A stretch of 64,000 bases of DNA, from NCBI GenBank assembly GCA_963921935.1, contig OY998180.1, forward strand, positions 87,045,139 through 87,109,138, written 5' to 3'. This DNA comes from Galeruca laticollis. Its lineage: Eukaryota; Arthropoda; Insecta; Coleoptera; Chrysomelidae. The notes under the pieces were generated by a model. It made no database searches. It was not told the DNA's origin and saw nothing but the letters and a program-made list of their open reading frames with translations. How positions within the stretch are numbered: the first letter of the stretch is position 1; each line of letters opens with the position of its first letter. This document shows positions 1 to 9,406 of the stretch, one piece after another. The position numbers and the translations under genes were made by a program.

Positions 1-2779
1 AAAACTACGTGTGTCTTACCTATATTTGAAAACGCTGACAAAAAATCTGCAACCAACTACCAACTCATATCCTTAATTACGACTGTGTCCAAGGTTTTTG
101 GAAAGATCTTGGGAGAGCGTTTAAACTCCTACCTTACAAAATTTAATATCATATCTGGCAATCAATTTGGTTTTAGAAAGCAGATTTCAACTGAACATGT
201 AGAACTGAAAAAATCAATATGGCATTGGATGTAAGTAGCCCTTGCTTGTGTGTCTTTCTTGATTTGTCGAAGGCTTTTGTCACGGTTAGTCACGAAAAAC
301 TCTTGACCAATCTCCACCAGATTGGAATAAGGTGTAAACCACACAAATTACTAAAGAGTTACCTAAGTAACCGTAATCAAATTGTAAGAATGAATACTAC
401 ATATAGCAACACATTGCCTATCCGTTGTCGTGTTCCCCAAGGAAGTGTCCAAGGCCATACCCCCTTCAGTATCTATATAAATGACTTACTAGATGAGTCT
501 CATGAACGAGAAGTTATAGGATGTGCTGATGATACAGCATTATTTTATAAAGATACAAGCTGGACAAAACTCAACACTCAACACTAATAAAACGTTTTAC
601 ATTGCATTATCTTGCAATACAGCCACTGCTCCTTCGTTCAATGCACTAACTGTACGTACTGAAAACCTGAAATACACAATAAAAAATACAGATAATATTA
701 AATATGTCGGAGTATATCTGGACAACCACCTTAAATGGGACATACATATTAAATATATCTGTAAAAAACTTTGATATGTTATGACAAAGTTCAACTACTT
801 GAGAAAAATACTAAATTAAGCTCAAATAAAAATTCTTTTTTATGCTTTAGTGGAAAGTCATTTACGCTATTGCATTACTGTCTGGGGCAGTGCGCTAAAA
901 ACTCACATTCCCCCTGTAGTCCAGGAGGAATCGGCGCATGAGTACCGAAAACTATTCCACCTCAATTTTTTTATGCGATCCTCTTTGAATTGCCCTACTA
1001 ACGATATAAATGCATGTTGCCATGATGCAACCTAGTTCCATATTGTTTAAACCGAAATTGTTTGAACAATTGGAAGGAGTTGTTATTTTTCAACCGGACA
1101 ATTTTTTTTTATATTCTTTATTGAAATAAAAATAAAAAAGGTTCCATGACTTTTTACGATAAAGTTAATATTTTTAGAGATATGAATTTTTAAAGGTTCG
1201 AAAAATCTCAAATTTGAGTACTTTTGACCCATGAAAAATATATTAAAAAAATAAAATAAAATATAAATAATAATTTTTTTAAATTCTTTATACAATAGTT
1301 AATATTATTCTCAATAGAGATTTAAGAAAATTTCATTGTTTATACTTGTTTTTTAATTGTTAATTTCGCGCGCTCACAAGTATGCGTCGCTACCTTTAAG
1401 TATCGCCGTCTTTCTCTGACTCATGCGCTGCATACGGTCTCTCTGTGTCCTGAATCATTAATAATTATTTATCTAAAAAACCATTAACTTTATCAAGATT
1501 GGTAAAGAGAGCAATGTTATTAACAATTAAATTGTCTACAATTTGTTTTTAACAAAAGTAATTTAAGTATTAATCGGAACATGTAATTAAAATTACTTTT
1601 TTATTATTATCATTGTGATTTATGCATTTTTATCAACAATAATAAGATATAATAGTATTTGAAAAATTTTTGGAATCACAATTATATATAAATAATAAGC
1701 TTTTGCTTAAACATACATTTGGAAAAATGCATTGAATCCGGAATATAAAACATTAGATTTTGATCAGTTGAAAATGGGCTTTTGTTTATGAATAAAGGTA
1801 TTAGCAAAGTATCATTCTCTAGTTTGTATCCGAAATTCGTAAAATCTAATATTTATATTCCGGATTGAATGCATTTATCCAAATGTATGTTTTGAGCAAA
1901 AGCTTATTATTTATATATAATTGTGATTCCGAAAATTTTTCAAATACCATTATATCTTATTATTGTTGATAAAAATGCGTAAATTACTATGATAATAACA
2001 AAAAAGTAATTTTAATTACATGTTCCGATTCATACTTAAATTACTTTTGTTAAAAACAAATTGTAGACAATCTAATTATTAATAACATTGCTCTCTTTAC
2101 CAATCTTGATGAAGTTAATGGTTTTTTAGATAAATAATTAATAATGATTCAGGACACAGTGAGACCGTATGCAGTGCATGAGTCAGAGAGAGACGGCGAT
2201 ACTTAAAGGTAGCGACGCATACTTGTGAGCGCGCGAAATTAACAATTAAAAAACAGGTATAAACAATGGAATTTTCTTAAATCTCTATTAAGAATACTAT
2301 CAACTATTGTATAAAGAATTAAAAAAAATTATTATTTATATTTTATTTTGTTTTTTTTAATATATTTTTCATGGGTCAAAAGTACTCAAATTAGAGATTA
2401 TTCGAACCTTTAAAAATTCATATCTCTAAAAATATTAACTTTATCGTGAAAAGTCATAGAACCTTTTTTATTTGCATTGCAATAAAGAATATAAAAAAAA
2501 ATTGTCCGGTTGAAAAATAACAATTCCTTCCAATTGTTTAAACAATATGGCACTAGGTTGCCCCATGGCAACATGCATTTATATCATCAGTAGGGCAATT
2601 CAAAGAGGATCGCATAAAAAAATTGAGGTGGAATAGTTTCCGGTACTCGTGCTCCGATTCCTCCCGGACTACTGGAGGTAATTCAAAAAAGGTTCCTTAA
2701 CAAAATAACTAAACGAAATTGGAGATATCCCAGTGATGCCCTTTATTCTGAAGCACAGATTTTGGATATCCGTCAACTA
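1..2779 (+). pseudogene. Jockey/CR1-type non-LTR reverse transcriptase, decayed and interrupted
   Basis: This is the reverse transcriptase region of a non-LTR retrotransposon ORF2, which would copy the element's RNA at a nicked chromosomal target. The frame is open from base 1 and shows the finger motif (QFGFRK near 165-180), motif A (FLDLSKAF, about 258-281), motif B (PQGSV near 437) and motif C with a Tyr-to-Cys change (CADDTALF near 520). The thumb (ESHLRYCITVWG) starts near 853. Frame changes near 215 and 560 and a gap before the thumb break it. The reading resumes after the fold-back insertion with IQKRFLNKITKRNW near 2681. The endonuclease and ORF1 would lie upstream, outside the window. 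The family is judged from motif spacing and wording only; CR1 and Jockey cannot be told apart here. It is dead. Confidence 0.85.
916..2671. mobile_element. Fold-back (long inverted repeat) element inserted in the reverse transcriptase
   Basis: Two arms of about 840 bases (916-1761 and 1841-2671) are near-perfect reverse complements around a loop of about 80 bases. The ends read GTAGTCC and GGACTA(C). The host reverse transcriptase frame closes when the element and one T are removed, so the insertion is real and its target duplication is at most 2 bp (CT or T). I see no coding sequence in the arms; short open frames there are mirror images of each other. It is a non-autonomous fold-back element or a giant MITE whose transposase source is not in the window. 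The arms are not identical, so it is not a fresh insertion. Confidence 0.88.
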
Positions 2780-3300
2780 ATCTGTTATTTGATTTGAAAA
2801 TTCTTATTCTCATGCCCTGGATAACTTGATTTTTAAACTTTTTTTACTCTTGTAATTTTGCACAAAACTTTGTCATTTTCAAGAAAAAATCGAATAACCG
2901 AAGACATGTTTTCAATAATGTTATCTAAAAAGTTACAAAAAAGTCAAGAGTTTGCTATGAAGTTATACATCAAATTTGACAATTTGGAATTCAGTTCTTG
3001 TAGTAAGTAAATTGTTATAATTTTTTTAATGAGTGGAAAATTCTCATTTAGTGAACAAGTGGATAATCATAAAATTTCACAGAATTGATTGATTTAAAAT
3101 ATTTTATTTTCGTACTATGGATAGTTTAATTCTGAAACTTTTTTTGCTCTTGTAATTTTGCATAAAGCTTTGTAATTTTCAAGGAAAAGTCGAATAACTA
3201 TTAGACGTAATTTACTCCATTTTTACTCCATTCATATCACGAATTTTATTTCAGATTTAACAAATTAATAATATTGTAGAATGAACATGAACATTTTAAT

Positions 3301-3882
3301 TCAAAGAAATTGCTGAAATTGATCACCATTTTCTCTTAGACACAAAATTATTCTTCGCCGTCGAAGTCGACTCTGGCCAGTAGCTGATGATCATTTTTTA
3401 TTATATTGCATTTATCTGCAATGCGATTTCACAATTCTTCTCGGGAATCAACTGGAGTAGAATAAACAGACTCCTTTAACGCCCCCCAAAGAAATTAATC
3501 ACATTTATTGAGGTCCGGTGAGCGGGGAGGCCAATCTTGAGGACAATTATTTCCTCGTCCAATTCACTTATTTGGATATTGGCGGTTTAAAAAGTTTCTT
3601 ACATTGACACTAAAATGAGGTGGTACTCCATCATGCATAAACCAATATTGCAATCTCAATCGTAATGACAAATCGTCAAATAACTCCGGAAGAGTAGTTT
3701 GGAGAAACTCTAAATAAGTTTCGCCTGTTAGCCGGTTTGGCAAAATAACTGGGCCAATCAAATAATCATCGATAAGGTCGACCCAAACGTTAATCTTAAA
3801 CTCACGTTGGAAATGTCGAGCAATTCTTGCACTTTATGAGCATGATATTGATGGAGTGAATTACGTCTAATAGTTCGGTGTA
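3301..3882 (-). pseudogene. Mariner-like transposase, C-terminal half
   Basis: Reading the minus strand from 3882, the segment VHRTIRRNSLHQYH continues the N-terminal half found beyond the pogo insertion. An internal deletion after VQELL removes the first catalytic aspartate region. The frame then gives FKINVWVDLIDDYLIGP, the second catalytic aspartate in WFMHDGVPPHF, and the WPPRSPDLN block with the third. The tail (LCLRENGDQFQQFL) ends at a stop at 3301-3303. Several frame changes and in-frame stops are present. The family resemblance to ant and beetle transposases of this type is strong; function is lost. Confidence 0.8.
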
Positions 3883-3893
3883 GAGGAAAAGAT

Positions 3894-4300
3894 GCAAATA
3901 TGGGCTGGTCTCTTAATATGGGCTAGGTAGGTTTCTCAGCTATTCGATGCAGATCTCTACATCTGACTATCGCAAACGGTAATTGGGGAAGTTAAATGTT
4001 TACCGTGGAGATGGCGCCACAGTAGAAAATAGTTTAAATTTATAATACGTGTTTGTCAGTTACTGTGAGTGTCAAAACTTTTTCGGGTAAGTTTATAAAT
4101 TCAATTACTTAAAAATGAACAATATTTTTAAAAATTCGCCTGTTTCACGTTGAAGCCCTATAATTAGCCTTCAATGTATGCTAATTAGTTTTCTTCAAAT
4201 TGATTACTTTTGGACATAACCTCTTTTGTTGTGTGAAGCCAGCATGTTTGCAATATGGGCTATGCCTTTGTTGTTATTATGGGCTAGTGGCCCATATTTA
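3894..4300. repeat. Left-end cluster of TATGGGCTA motifs in the pogo-like element
   Basis: The motif (A)ATATGGGCT(A) occurs on the plus strand at about 3896, 3915, 4252 and 4277, and inverted at about 4288. The last two form a short hairpin with a tiny spacer. The outermost copy is part of the terminal inverted repeat. Repeated subterminal motifs of this kind usually bind the transposase. That role is inferred from position. Confidence 0.7.
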
Positions 4301-4334
4301 GAACTATGTAAAATATATTACAAAATTGTTTCAG
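4087..4334 (+). other. Probable intron in the 5' part of the pogo-like transposase gene
   Basis: A strong donor GTAAGT lies at 4087-4092, and a pyrimidine-rich acceptor TTGTTTCAG ends at 4334, two bases before an ATG. The span holds three internal copies of the TATGGGCTA motif. This is a reading of splice consensus only; no transcript evidence is available. Confidence 0.5.
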
Positions 4335-4357
4335 GATGTCAACCAAACAGCAGAAAG

Positions 4358-6471
4358 ATGGTAAAAAAAGAAAAAAAATGGAATGTGGGAGATATGGAAC
4401 GTGCAATAATAGCTGTCAGGCAGCATGCAATGGGTACGCTAAAAGCTTCAAAAATGTTTAAGGTCCCACGTTCTACGTTGCAACGTTCTGCAAAAAAGCT
4501 AGAACTACAGCCAATTGAAGCAGCCCAGATAAAGCTAGGGCGTAAAGCTATATTAGGGAACGATCTAGAAGACGAGTTAGTTCGTTATATTTTAGAGATG
4601 GAAGCTAAATTTCATGGATTAACCAGAAAAGACGTTAGGAGGATGGCGTACACTTTAGCTACCAGGAACAACATCAAACATCCGTTTGGAGGTAACATGG
4701 CGGGCAGAGCCTGGCTAGGACTTTTCCTGCAACGCCATAAAGAGCTATCAGTACGACGACCAACGGGAACATCGTATTCTCGAGCAAGAGGCTTTAGCAA
4801 AGAAAATGTTGCATCCTTCTTTAATGTTCTGGAAAAAGAATATGACAAACATTTATACCCCCCTGAACGTATCTGCAATGTTGATGAGACAGGTCTTACG
4901 GTTGTACAAAACAAGATTGCACAGGTTGTAGGCCGAAAGGGGAAACGACAAATTGCATCATTAACTTCTGCTGAAAGGGGTTCATTAATAACCCTCGTGG
5001 TAGCGATGAGCGCTGCTGGACAATTCATCCAACCAATGATGATATTCCCACGAAAAAATATTAACCAGCAACTGATGAGAGGAGCTCCTCCAGGTGCCAT
5101 TATGGAGGTGCACCCCAGTGGTTGGATACAAAGTAATATTTTTACAAGATGGTTTCAACATTTTATTGACACAGTGAAACCCACAGAGAAATCACCAGTC
5201 CTGCTTATTTTGGATGGCCATTACAGCTATACACGCAATATTCAAATCATAGATTCAGCTAGAGATAATCATGTGACTATAATTGTCTTACCTCCCCATT
5301 GTACCCACAAACTCCAGCCGTTGGACAAAACATTCATGGGAGTTCTTAAGTCTTACTACAGCGAAGAGATCAGGGTCTGGTTACGCCACAATAATCGCCC
5401 ACTAAGTCCATTTGATGTGTCAGAGCTCTTTGGGAGAGCCTATTTGAAATGCCAAACTGGAGAGATTGCTGTTAATGGTTTCCGAGCTACAGGCATTTAT
5501 CCATTGAATAAAAACATATTTTCAGATGCTGATTTCATTGCAGCTGAAATTGAAGCAGAAAAGACTACGTCAGTCGCACCTGATGACGCTAGTGATGAAG
5601 AGGATGAGATGATGGTGGCTTCAACCTCTGGTGTCAATTCGAATGAACCTACAAATTCTGACATTCCAACATACGATAAATCTACCAACTCTGAGATAAC
5701 ACCTGATCGTCGCTCAAACCAGAGCAATTCATCGTCTAATTCTCCCACTTCTCCCTCTGGGCCTAACAAACAGCTTGTTGATATTCCTACAACTAATACA
5801 CAGCTTGTTCCTATTTCTGCAGGTAATACACAGCTAGTCGCTATTCCTACAACAAGCTTTTATAAAAAGTCTGCCACGCCTTTCAGAGGACCTTGTCCAG
5901 AACATGGCGTAAAAAGAAAGTTATTTCAGAAGTTAACTCCATCAACTCCTTCCACATCTGGGTCCGGGTCTTCTCGAACATCTCTGGTAACACCATATGA
6001 TCTTTCTCCTGTGCCTTCTTTGAAGAAAAAAACCTCAAATCGTGGGCGTAAGCCAAGTAAGTGTTCGGTGATAACCTCTTCACCTTATAAAAATGACTTG
6101 CTCCAGTCTCTTGACAAGGTTAAAGAAAAGAAAAAAGGGACAGGAGAAGGCAAAGAAAAACAAATTAAAGAAAGGAATAAAAAAAGGGGAAACGCAAGCA
6201 GGTTACAAAGAACCAGAAAAAGGAATCTGATTCGAGCACCGAGGATGAGGAGGAATATGTGCCCGCAGATGAGGATAGCGACTACAATGAATTTCCAAAT
6301 GCCCAGTCTCCAAAGGACGCAGCTGACGTGACTTGTATATTTTGCGAAGCACCTTTTGCAGAGGATAACCACGGTGAAATCTGGATAAAGTGCTTCATGT
6401 GCAATTTATGGGCCCATAACGAGTGCGCTGGGGCCGAAAATGAACAATATGTTTGTGATTTTTGCAAGTAG
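4358..6471 (+). pseudogene. Pogo/jerky-type DDE transposase with C-terminal PHD-like finger, one frameshift
   Basis: This enzyme would cut and paste the surrounding transposon. Counting from the ATG at 4358, residues ~6-50 form a psq-type helix-turn-helix and residues ~60-150 a CENP-B-type DNA-binding domain. The DDE_1 catalytic core follows, with aspartates at about residues 176 (NVDETG), 286 (LDGHYSY) and 323 (QPLDK). A low-complexity Ser/Thr/Pro-rich region with three QLV(D/P/A)I repeats comes next, then a basic stretch. A frameshift near 6160-6190, in an A-rich run, moves the last part to another frame. There, after an acidic stretch, CIFCEAPF...WIKCFMCNLWAHNECAG...YVCDFCK gives a Cys4-His-Cys3-like PHD finger ending at 6471. 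An ATG further upstream (4226) lies in the probable intron and is unlikely. The ATG at 4336 would fit the splice acceptor but needs a one-base correction in an A run. The enzyme is likely inactive or recently lost. Confidence 0.88.
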
Positions 6472-6579
6472 TAGACATTAGTTTTGATTTATTTCATGTA
6501 TTGTTTAATTTAAAATATTAAAATATATTTCTCACGCATCTATCTCATTTCTCATACATTTATCACACATTTTTGGGGG

Positions 6580-6800
6580 TAGCCCATATTTAGAGTCTAT
6601 ATTCAAAATGCGCAAAAATGCACATTTTCATTATTTACTCATTAATGAATTTACATATTTTTTTAATCAATGTGGACTTTAAACAGGTTGATACTAACTA
6701 ATGTAGTTATCGTTGGGTAGCTTTGGAATTGAAATAGAATTTTTTTTTGTTTTTTTACAAACAAAAATAAAATGGGTAGCCCATATTTGCCTCCTTTCCT
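6580..6800. repeat. Right-end cluster of the same motif
   Basis: Two inverted copies (TAGCCCATATTT) lie at 6580-6591 and 6777-6788, the second inside the terminal inverted repeat. With the left cluster this makes seven copies, all near the ends and none in the coding core. Confidence 0.7.
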
Positions 6801-7090
6801 TACAAATGATCTTGATATGCCACTCTGTCTAGATAAAGTCCAAGTGCTAATATGCCGTTGATCGTCAATTGTATCCAAAATGAGTTCTTCATCTCGCACA
6901 CACTCATTTGAACATTCCGTTCTCGATTGACACTATAAAACTTTCCTGTTTCTCGAGCCCGTCTTTCAACGTTAGAAAATGTTTCTCTGTGAGGAAATAC
7001 GCGATTAGGAAACCTCCTCCGATATTCTTCCACGCTTGTTCTAGTTTCTTTCACAAAAACCTAACACCAATAACAAACCCACTTGATCGC
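6801..7090 (-). pseudogene. Mariner-like transposase, N-terminal half
   Basis: The minus strand reads an N-terminal DNA-binding region typical of insect IS630/Tc1-type transposases: EEYRRRFPNRVFPHRETFSN, then RRARETGKF. After a frame change comes a second helix-turn-helix segment ending LSRQSGISRSFV. The expected initiator region lies in another frame near 7085, so the start is lost. The coding sequence stops at the TA at 6801-6802 where the pogo element begins. It resumes with HRTIRRNSLHQYH on the far side of that insertion. No catalytic residues are in this half. Confidence 0.78.
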
Positions 7091-7363
7091 TAAATGAGAA
7101 TTTTCCACTCATTTAAAAAAAATATAACAATTTACTCACTACAAGAACTGAGTTCCAGATTGTCAAATTTGATGTATAAATTCATAGCCAACTCTTGACT
7201 TTTTTTTTAACTTTTTAAATAACATTGTTGAAAACATGTCTTTAGTTATTCGAATTTTCCTTGAAAATGACAAAGTTTTTTGCAAAATTACAGGAGTAAA
7301 AAAAGTTTGAAAATAAAGTTGTCCATAGTATGCGAATAAAAATTTTCGAATCGAATAACAGAT

Positions 7364-7662
7364 AAAATAATTCTGTGAAATTTTAAGGTTAGGTGACCCC
7401 TAAATAACTCCCCAGAATGGTTCGATCGCCTTCTATTCAACATTAATTAATGCTCTTAGAAGTCTCATACAGTGTACCAAATTAGGTATTTTTAAGTTGA
7501 AGGGTTGCAAATAAATTAATTTTTTTCGAAATTTTGGGCCCCATTTTGAGGCCCTATAACTCCTCAGGGATGCAACTTGGTATATAGGTAAATTGCCCCA
7601 ATCGTCATATATTGGGCTCCCCTATACGCCTCTGCTCTGTGTCGGTTCTTATGCGGCACAAC

Positions 7663-7663
<1 letters not shown>
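7364..7663. other. Unclassified spacer ending in a transposon-like terminus
   Basis: No coding sequence is recognised. The right edge, GCGGCACAACCTG followed by (TA)n, resembles the inverted CAGGGTGT-type terminus of the mariner-like element at 8690-11240. It may therefore be the truncated end of a related element. I did not find the partner end. Confidence 0.35.

Positions 7664-7711
<48 letters not shown>
7664..7711. repeat. (AT)n microsatellite
   Basis: An uninterrupted alternating AT tract separates a transposon-like terminus on the left from the first diverged satellite monomer on the right. Confidence 0.95.
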
Positions 7712-7715
<4 letters not shown>

Positions 7716-7807
7716 GAAGATGTAGGAATATCGCGTGATATGTTAACAACAACAACAAATATATTCATGGGTAATTCACGCAAAATAAAGGGCTACTGAA
7801 ATAGAGT

Positions 7808-7864
7808 GGTAACCGTGGACATGCATGTTTCTGGCTCATTTTGCCTCATCAGCACGGCATAACC
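7808..7864 (-). ncRNA. Hammerhead ribozyme-like motif, diverged monomer 1
   Basis: The minus strand reads GGT-TAT-GCCGTG, CTGATGA, a helix II hairpin with GGC/GCC arms, GAAAC, the short palindrome CATGCATG, then TC and CACGGT-T-ACC. This is the type I hammerhead layout: the conserved CUGAUGA and GAAA boxes, helix I of six pairs plus GGU/ACC beyond an internal loop, and a minimal helix III. One weakness is an extra A between helix II and GAAA. Cleavage is predicted after the C of GTC. Confidence 0.7.
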
Positions 7865-8161
7865 AAATAAGGATGTGAAATTTGGGAGCAAAGATGTTAA
7901 TCGAAACATGGGAAAACACAAAATAACGGATTTCAGCAGGGAAACCAAACGCTCATTTGTGTCTTCAATTGGGAGATCCCGAGTTTTCAGGACATCAACC
8001 AACATTGCGCCTCCGTGTCGATGTTGGTTGATGTCCTGAAAACTCGGGATCTTCCAATTAAAGACACAAATGAGCGTTTGGTTTCCCTGCTGAAATCCGT
8101 TATTTTGTGTTTTCCCATGTTTCGATTAACATCTTTGCTCCCAAATTTCACATCCTTATTT

Positions 8162-8218
8162 GGTTATGCCGTGCTGATGAGGCAAAATGAGCCAGAAACA
8201 TGCATGTCCACGGTTACC
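8162..8218 (+). ncRNA. Hammerhead ribozyme-like motif, diverged monomer 2
   Basis: Same layout as the minus-strand copy, here on the plus strand: core CTGATGA at about 8174-8180, GAAAC near 8195, the CATGCATG palindrome, and a predicted cut between 8208 and 8209. Helix I pairs GCCGTG with CACGGT and, beyond an internal loop, GGT with ACC. The internal loop in helix I and the loop of helix II are placed where natural hammerheads make tertiary contacts. Confidence 0.72.
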
Positions 8219-8512
8219 ACTCTATTTCAGTAGCCCTTTATTTTGCGTGAATTACCCATGAATATATTTGTTGTTGTTGTTAACATATCACGCGATATTC
8301 CTACATCTTCTTTGTTATTTACTATGGGTCGGAAGGTTCATGGCGGGGGGGCTATATGCGCCTCCGTGTCGATGTTGGTTGATGTCCTGAAAACTCGGGA
8401 TCTTCCAATTGAAGACACAAATGAGCGTTTGGTTTCCCTGCTGAAATCCGTTATTTTGTGTTTTCCCATGTTTCGATTAACATCTTTGCTCCCAAATTTC
8501 ACATCCTTATTT

Positions 8513-8569
8513 GGTTATGCCGTGCTGATGAGGCAAAATGAGCCAGAAACATGCATGTCCACGGTTACC
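8513..8569 (+). ncRNA. Hammerhead ribozyme-like motif, diverged monomer 3
   Basis: This copy is identical in core and helices to the one about 351 bases upstream. Two cuts at equivalent positions would release a unit-length RNA, as expected for a tandem hammerhead satellite. Confidence 0.72.
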
Positions 8570-8624
8570 ACTCTATTTCAGTAGCCCTTTATTTTGCGTG
8601 AATTACCCATGAATATATTTGTTG

Positions 8625-8625
<1 letters not shown>

Positions 8626-8689
<64 letters not shown>
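8626..8689. repeat. (AT)n microsatellite
   Basis: An alternating AT tract runs directly into the CAGGGTGT terminus of the mariner-like element. Confidence 0.95.
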
Positions 8690-8692
<3 letters not shown>

Positions 8693-9228
8693 GGTGTCCC
8701 GGGACTAATGGGAAAAAAGTTAGGAGCGTATAATCTGAGCCAAAATAATGTTAGTACTTCATATAAACTTTTTCTATTCAGGCCCTCGTTTTCGAGTTAT
8801 AGGCCTCCAAAGTTTTAATTTTGAATTTGGTTTTTATTTTTATTTCTTGTACTAGTTATTTGATCTTTATAAAATTCACGGCAAAGCTATAATATACGTG
8901 TTTGTTTATTTTGGCAAGGTAAACAGATTTACAGTAGTGCCTTGAAGCCAGGAACGGACTACTCGCAATGGTTAGTGATCCAAAAATTTTGCAGGGACGG
9001 CACACCCTGTATGAAATTATCGAAATTCACTTCCCCACACATTAAGCTAGCGAAAAGGTACTTCTGTTGGAATTCGATAAAATAAGCCGTTTGGCTAATA
9101 TTTACAGTTTTATGAATGCACTACGTACCAATTAACGCATTCACCATTTTTATAAGTACACAACGACTAAAGCTAACTTATTAATACGATGTCCAAGATT
9201 TACCTACAGTACTACAAAAAAATAATTT
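8690..9228 (+). repeat. Left terminal inverted repeat
   Basis: It matches the right arm almost throughout, with scattered substitutions and a few small indels. No coding sequence is seen. Confidence 0.88.
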
Positions 9229-9406
9229 AACGATAGCAGAAGATAAGAAACATTGACGACTTATTAATTGGAAAGTTGGTAAAAACTTATTAAAAGTATT
9301 TTTACCGTTTATCAAGTAACCATAGGATTAGTTGTCAAATACTGTGTAGAATAGTTCGTAGTCAGTACTTGCCAATAATTCATAAGTCCTTAATTTAACA
9401 GTTACA

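Larger units (their letters stand above)
3883..6800 (+). mobile_element. Pogo/jerky-type DNA transposon with TA target duplication
   Basis: The element is bounded by TA at 3881-3882 and 6801-6802. It has imperfect inverted ends of about 23-24 bases that share AGGAAA and GCAAATATGGGCT. It lies within a TA of the mariner-like transposase gene, whose reading is continuous when the element is removed. Inside is one long transposase gene on the plus strand with a probable 5' intron. The mostly open reading frame suggests this is one of the younger insertions in the window. Confidence 0.88.
2780..7363 (-). mobile_element. Mariner-like (IS630/Tc1 superfamily) transposon, disrupted
   Basis: Inverted repeats of roughly 270 bases bracket this block: 2780-3052 on the left matches the reverse complement of about 7090-7363 on the right. 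Between them, on the minus strand, are two halves of one IS630/Tc1/mariner-type transposase, separated by a pogo-like element. The left side also carries a second partial copy of the terminal repeat (about 3076-3197), followed by a ~22-base inverted copy of transposase coding sequence (3198-3219 against 3853-3874). This shows secondary rearrangement at that end. The element sits at the 3' edge of the reverse transcriptase fragment. It cannot encode active enzyme. Confidence 0.75.
7712..8625. repeat. Three diverged satellite monomers in mixed orientation
   Basis: The block holds three copies of a unit clearly homologous to the 347-bp satellite further right. One copy is in the same orientation as the main array (7780-8012); two are inverted relative to it (about 8013-8300 and 8360-8625). 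The first two form a nearly perfect palindrome centred near 8016. Matching stretches include GTAACCGT, the ATGCATGTTTCT region, ACCAAACGC, ATTGGGAGAT and GGAGGCG. The outer edges carry ACAACAACA or its complement and then (AT)n. An open frame of 72 codons repeats in each copy, but this reflects the repeat and is not evidence of a gene. Confidence 0.85.

Noticed and set aside
1083..1295. Open frames inside the fold-back arms.
   Set aside because: They are low-complexity Ile/Lys/Asn-rich readings, and the mirror arm does not preserve them.
3198..3874. A separate small transposon bounded by CTATTAGACGTAAT inverted repeats.
   Set aside because: The right-hand copy is coding sequence of the mariner-like transposase that continues across the pogo insertion. 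The left-hand copy is better explained as an inverted scrap.
4226..4357. The upstream ATG at 4226 as start of the pogo-like transposase, giving a hydrophobic leader.
   Set aside because: It falls inside a probable intron with good splice sites and would put a membrane-like leader on a DNA-binding protein.
7793..8584. Repeated 72-codon open frame (LLKSVILCFPMFRLTSLL...).
   Set aside because: It is the diverged satellite monomer read through. The frame overlaps the hammerhead motif and has no family match.
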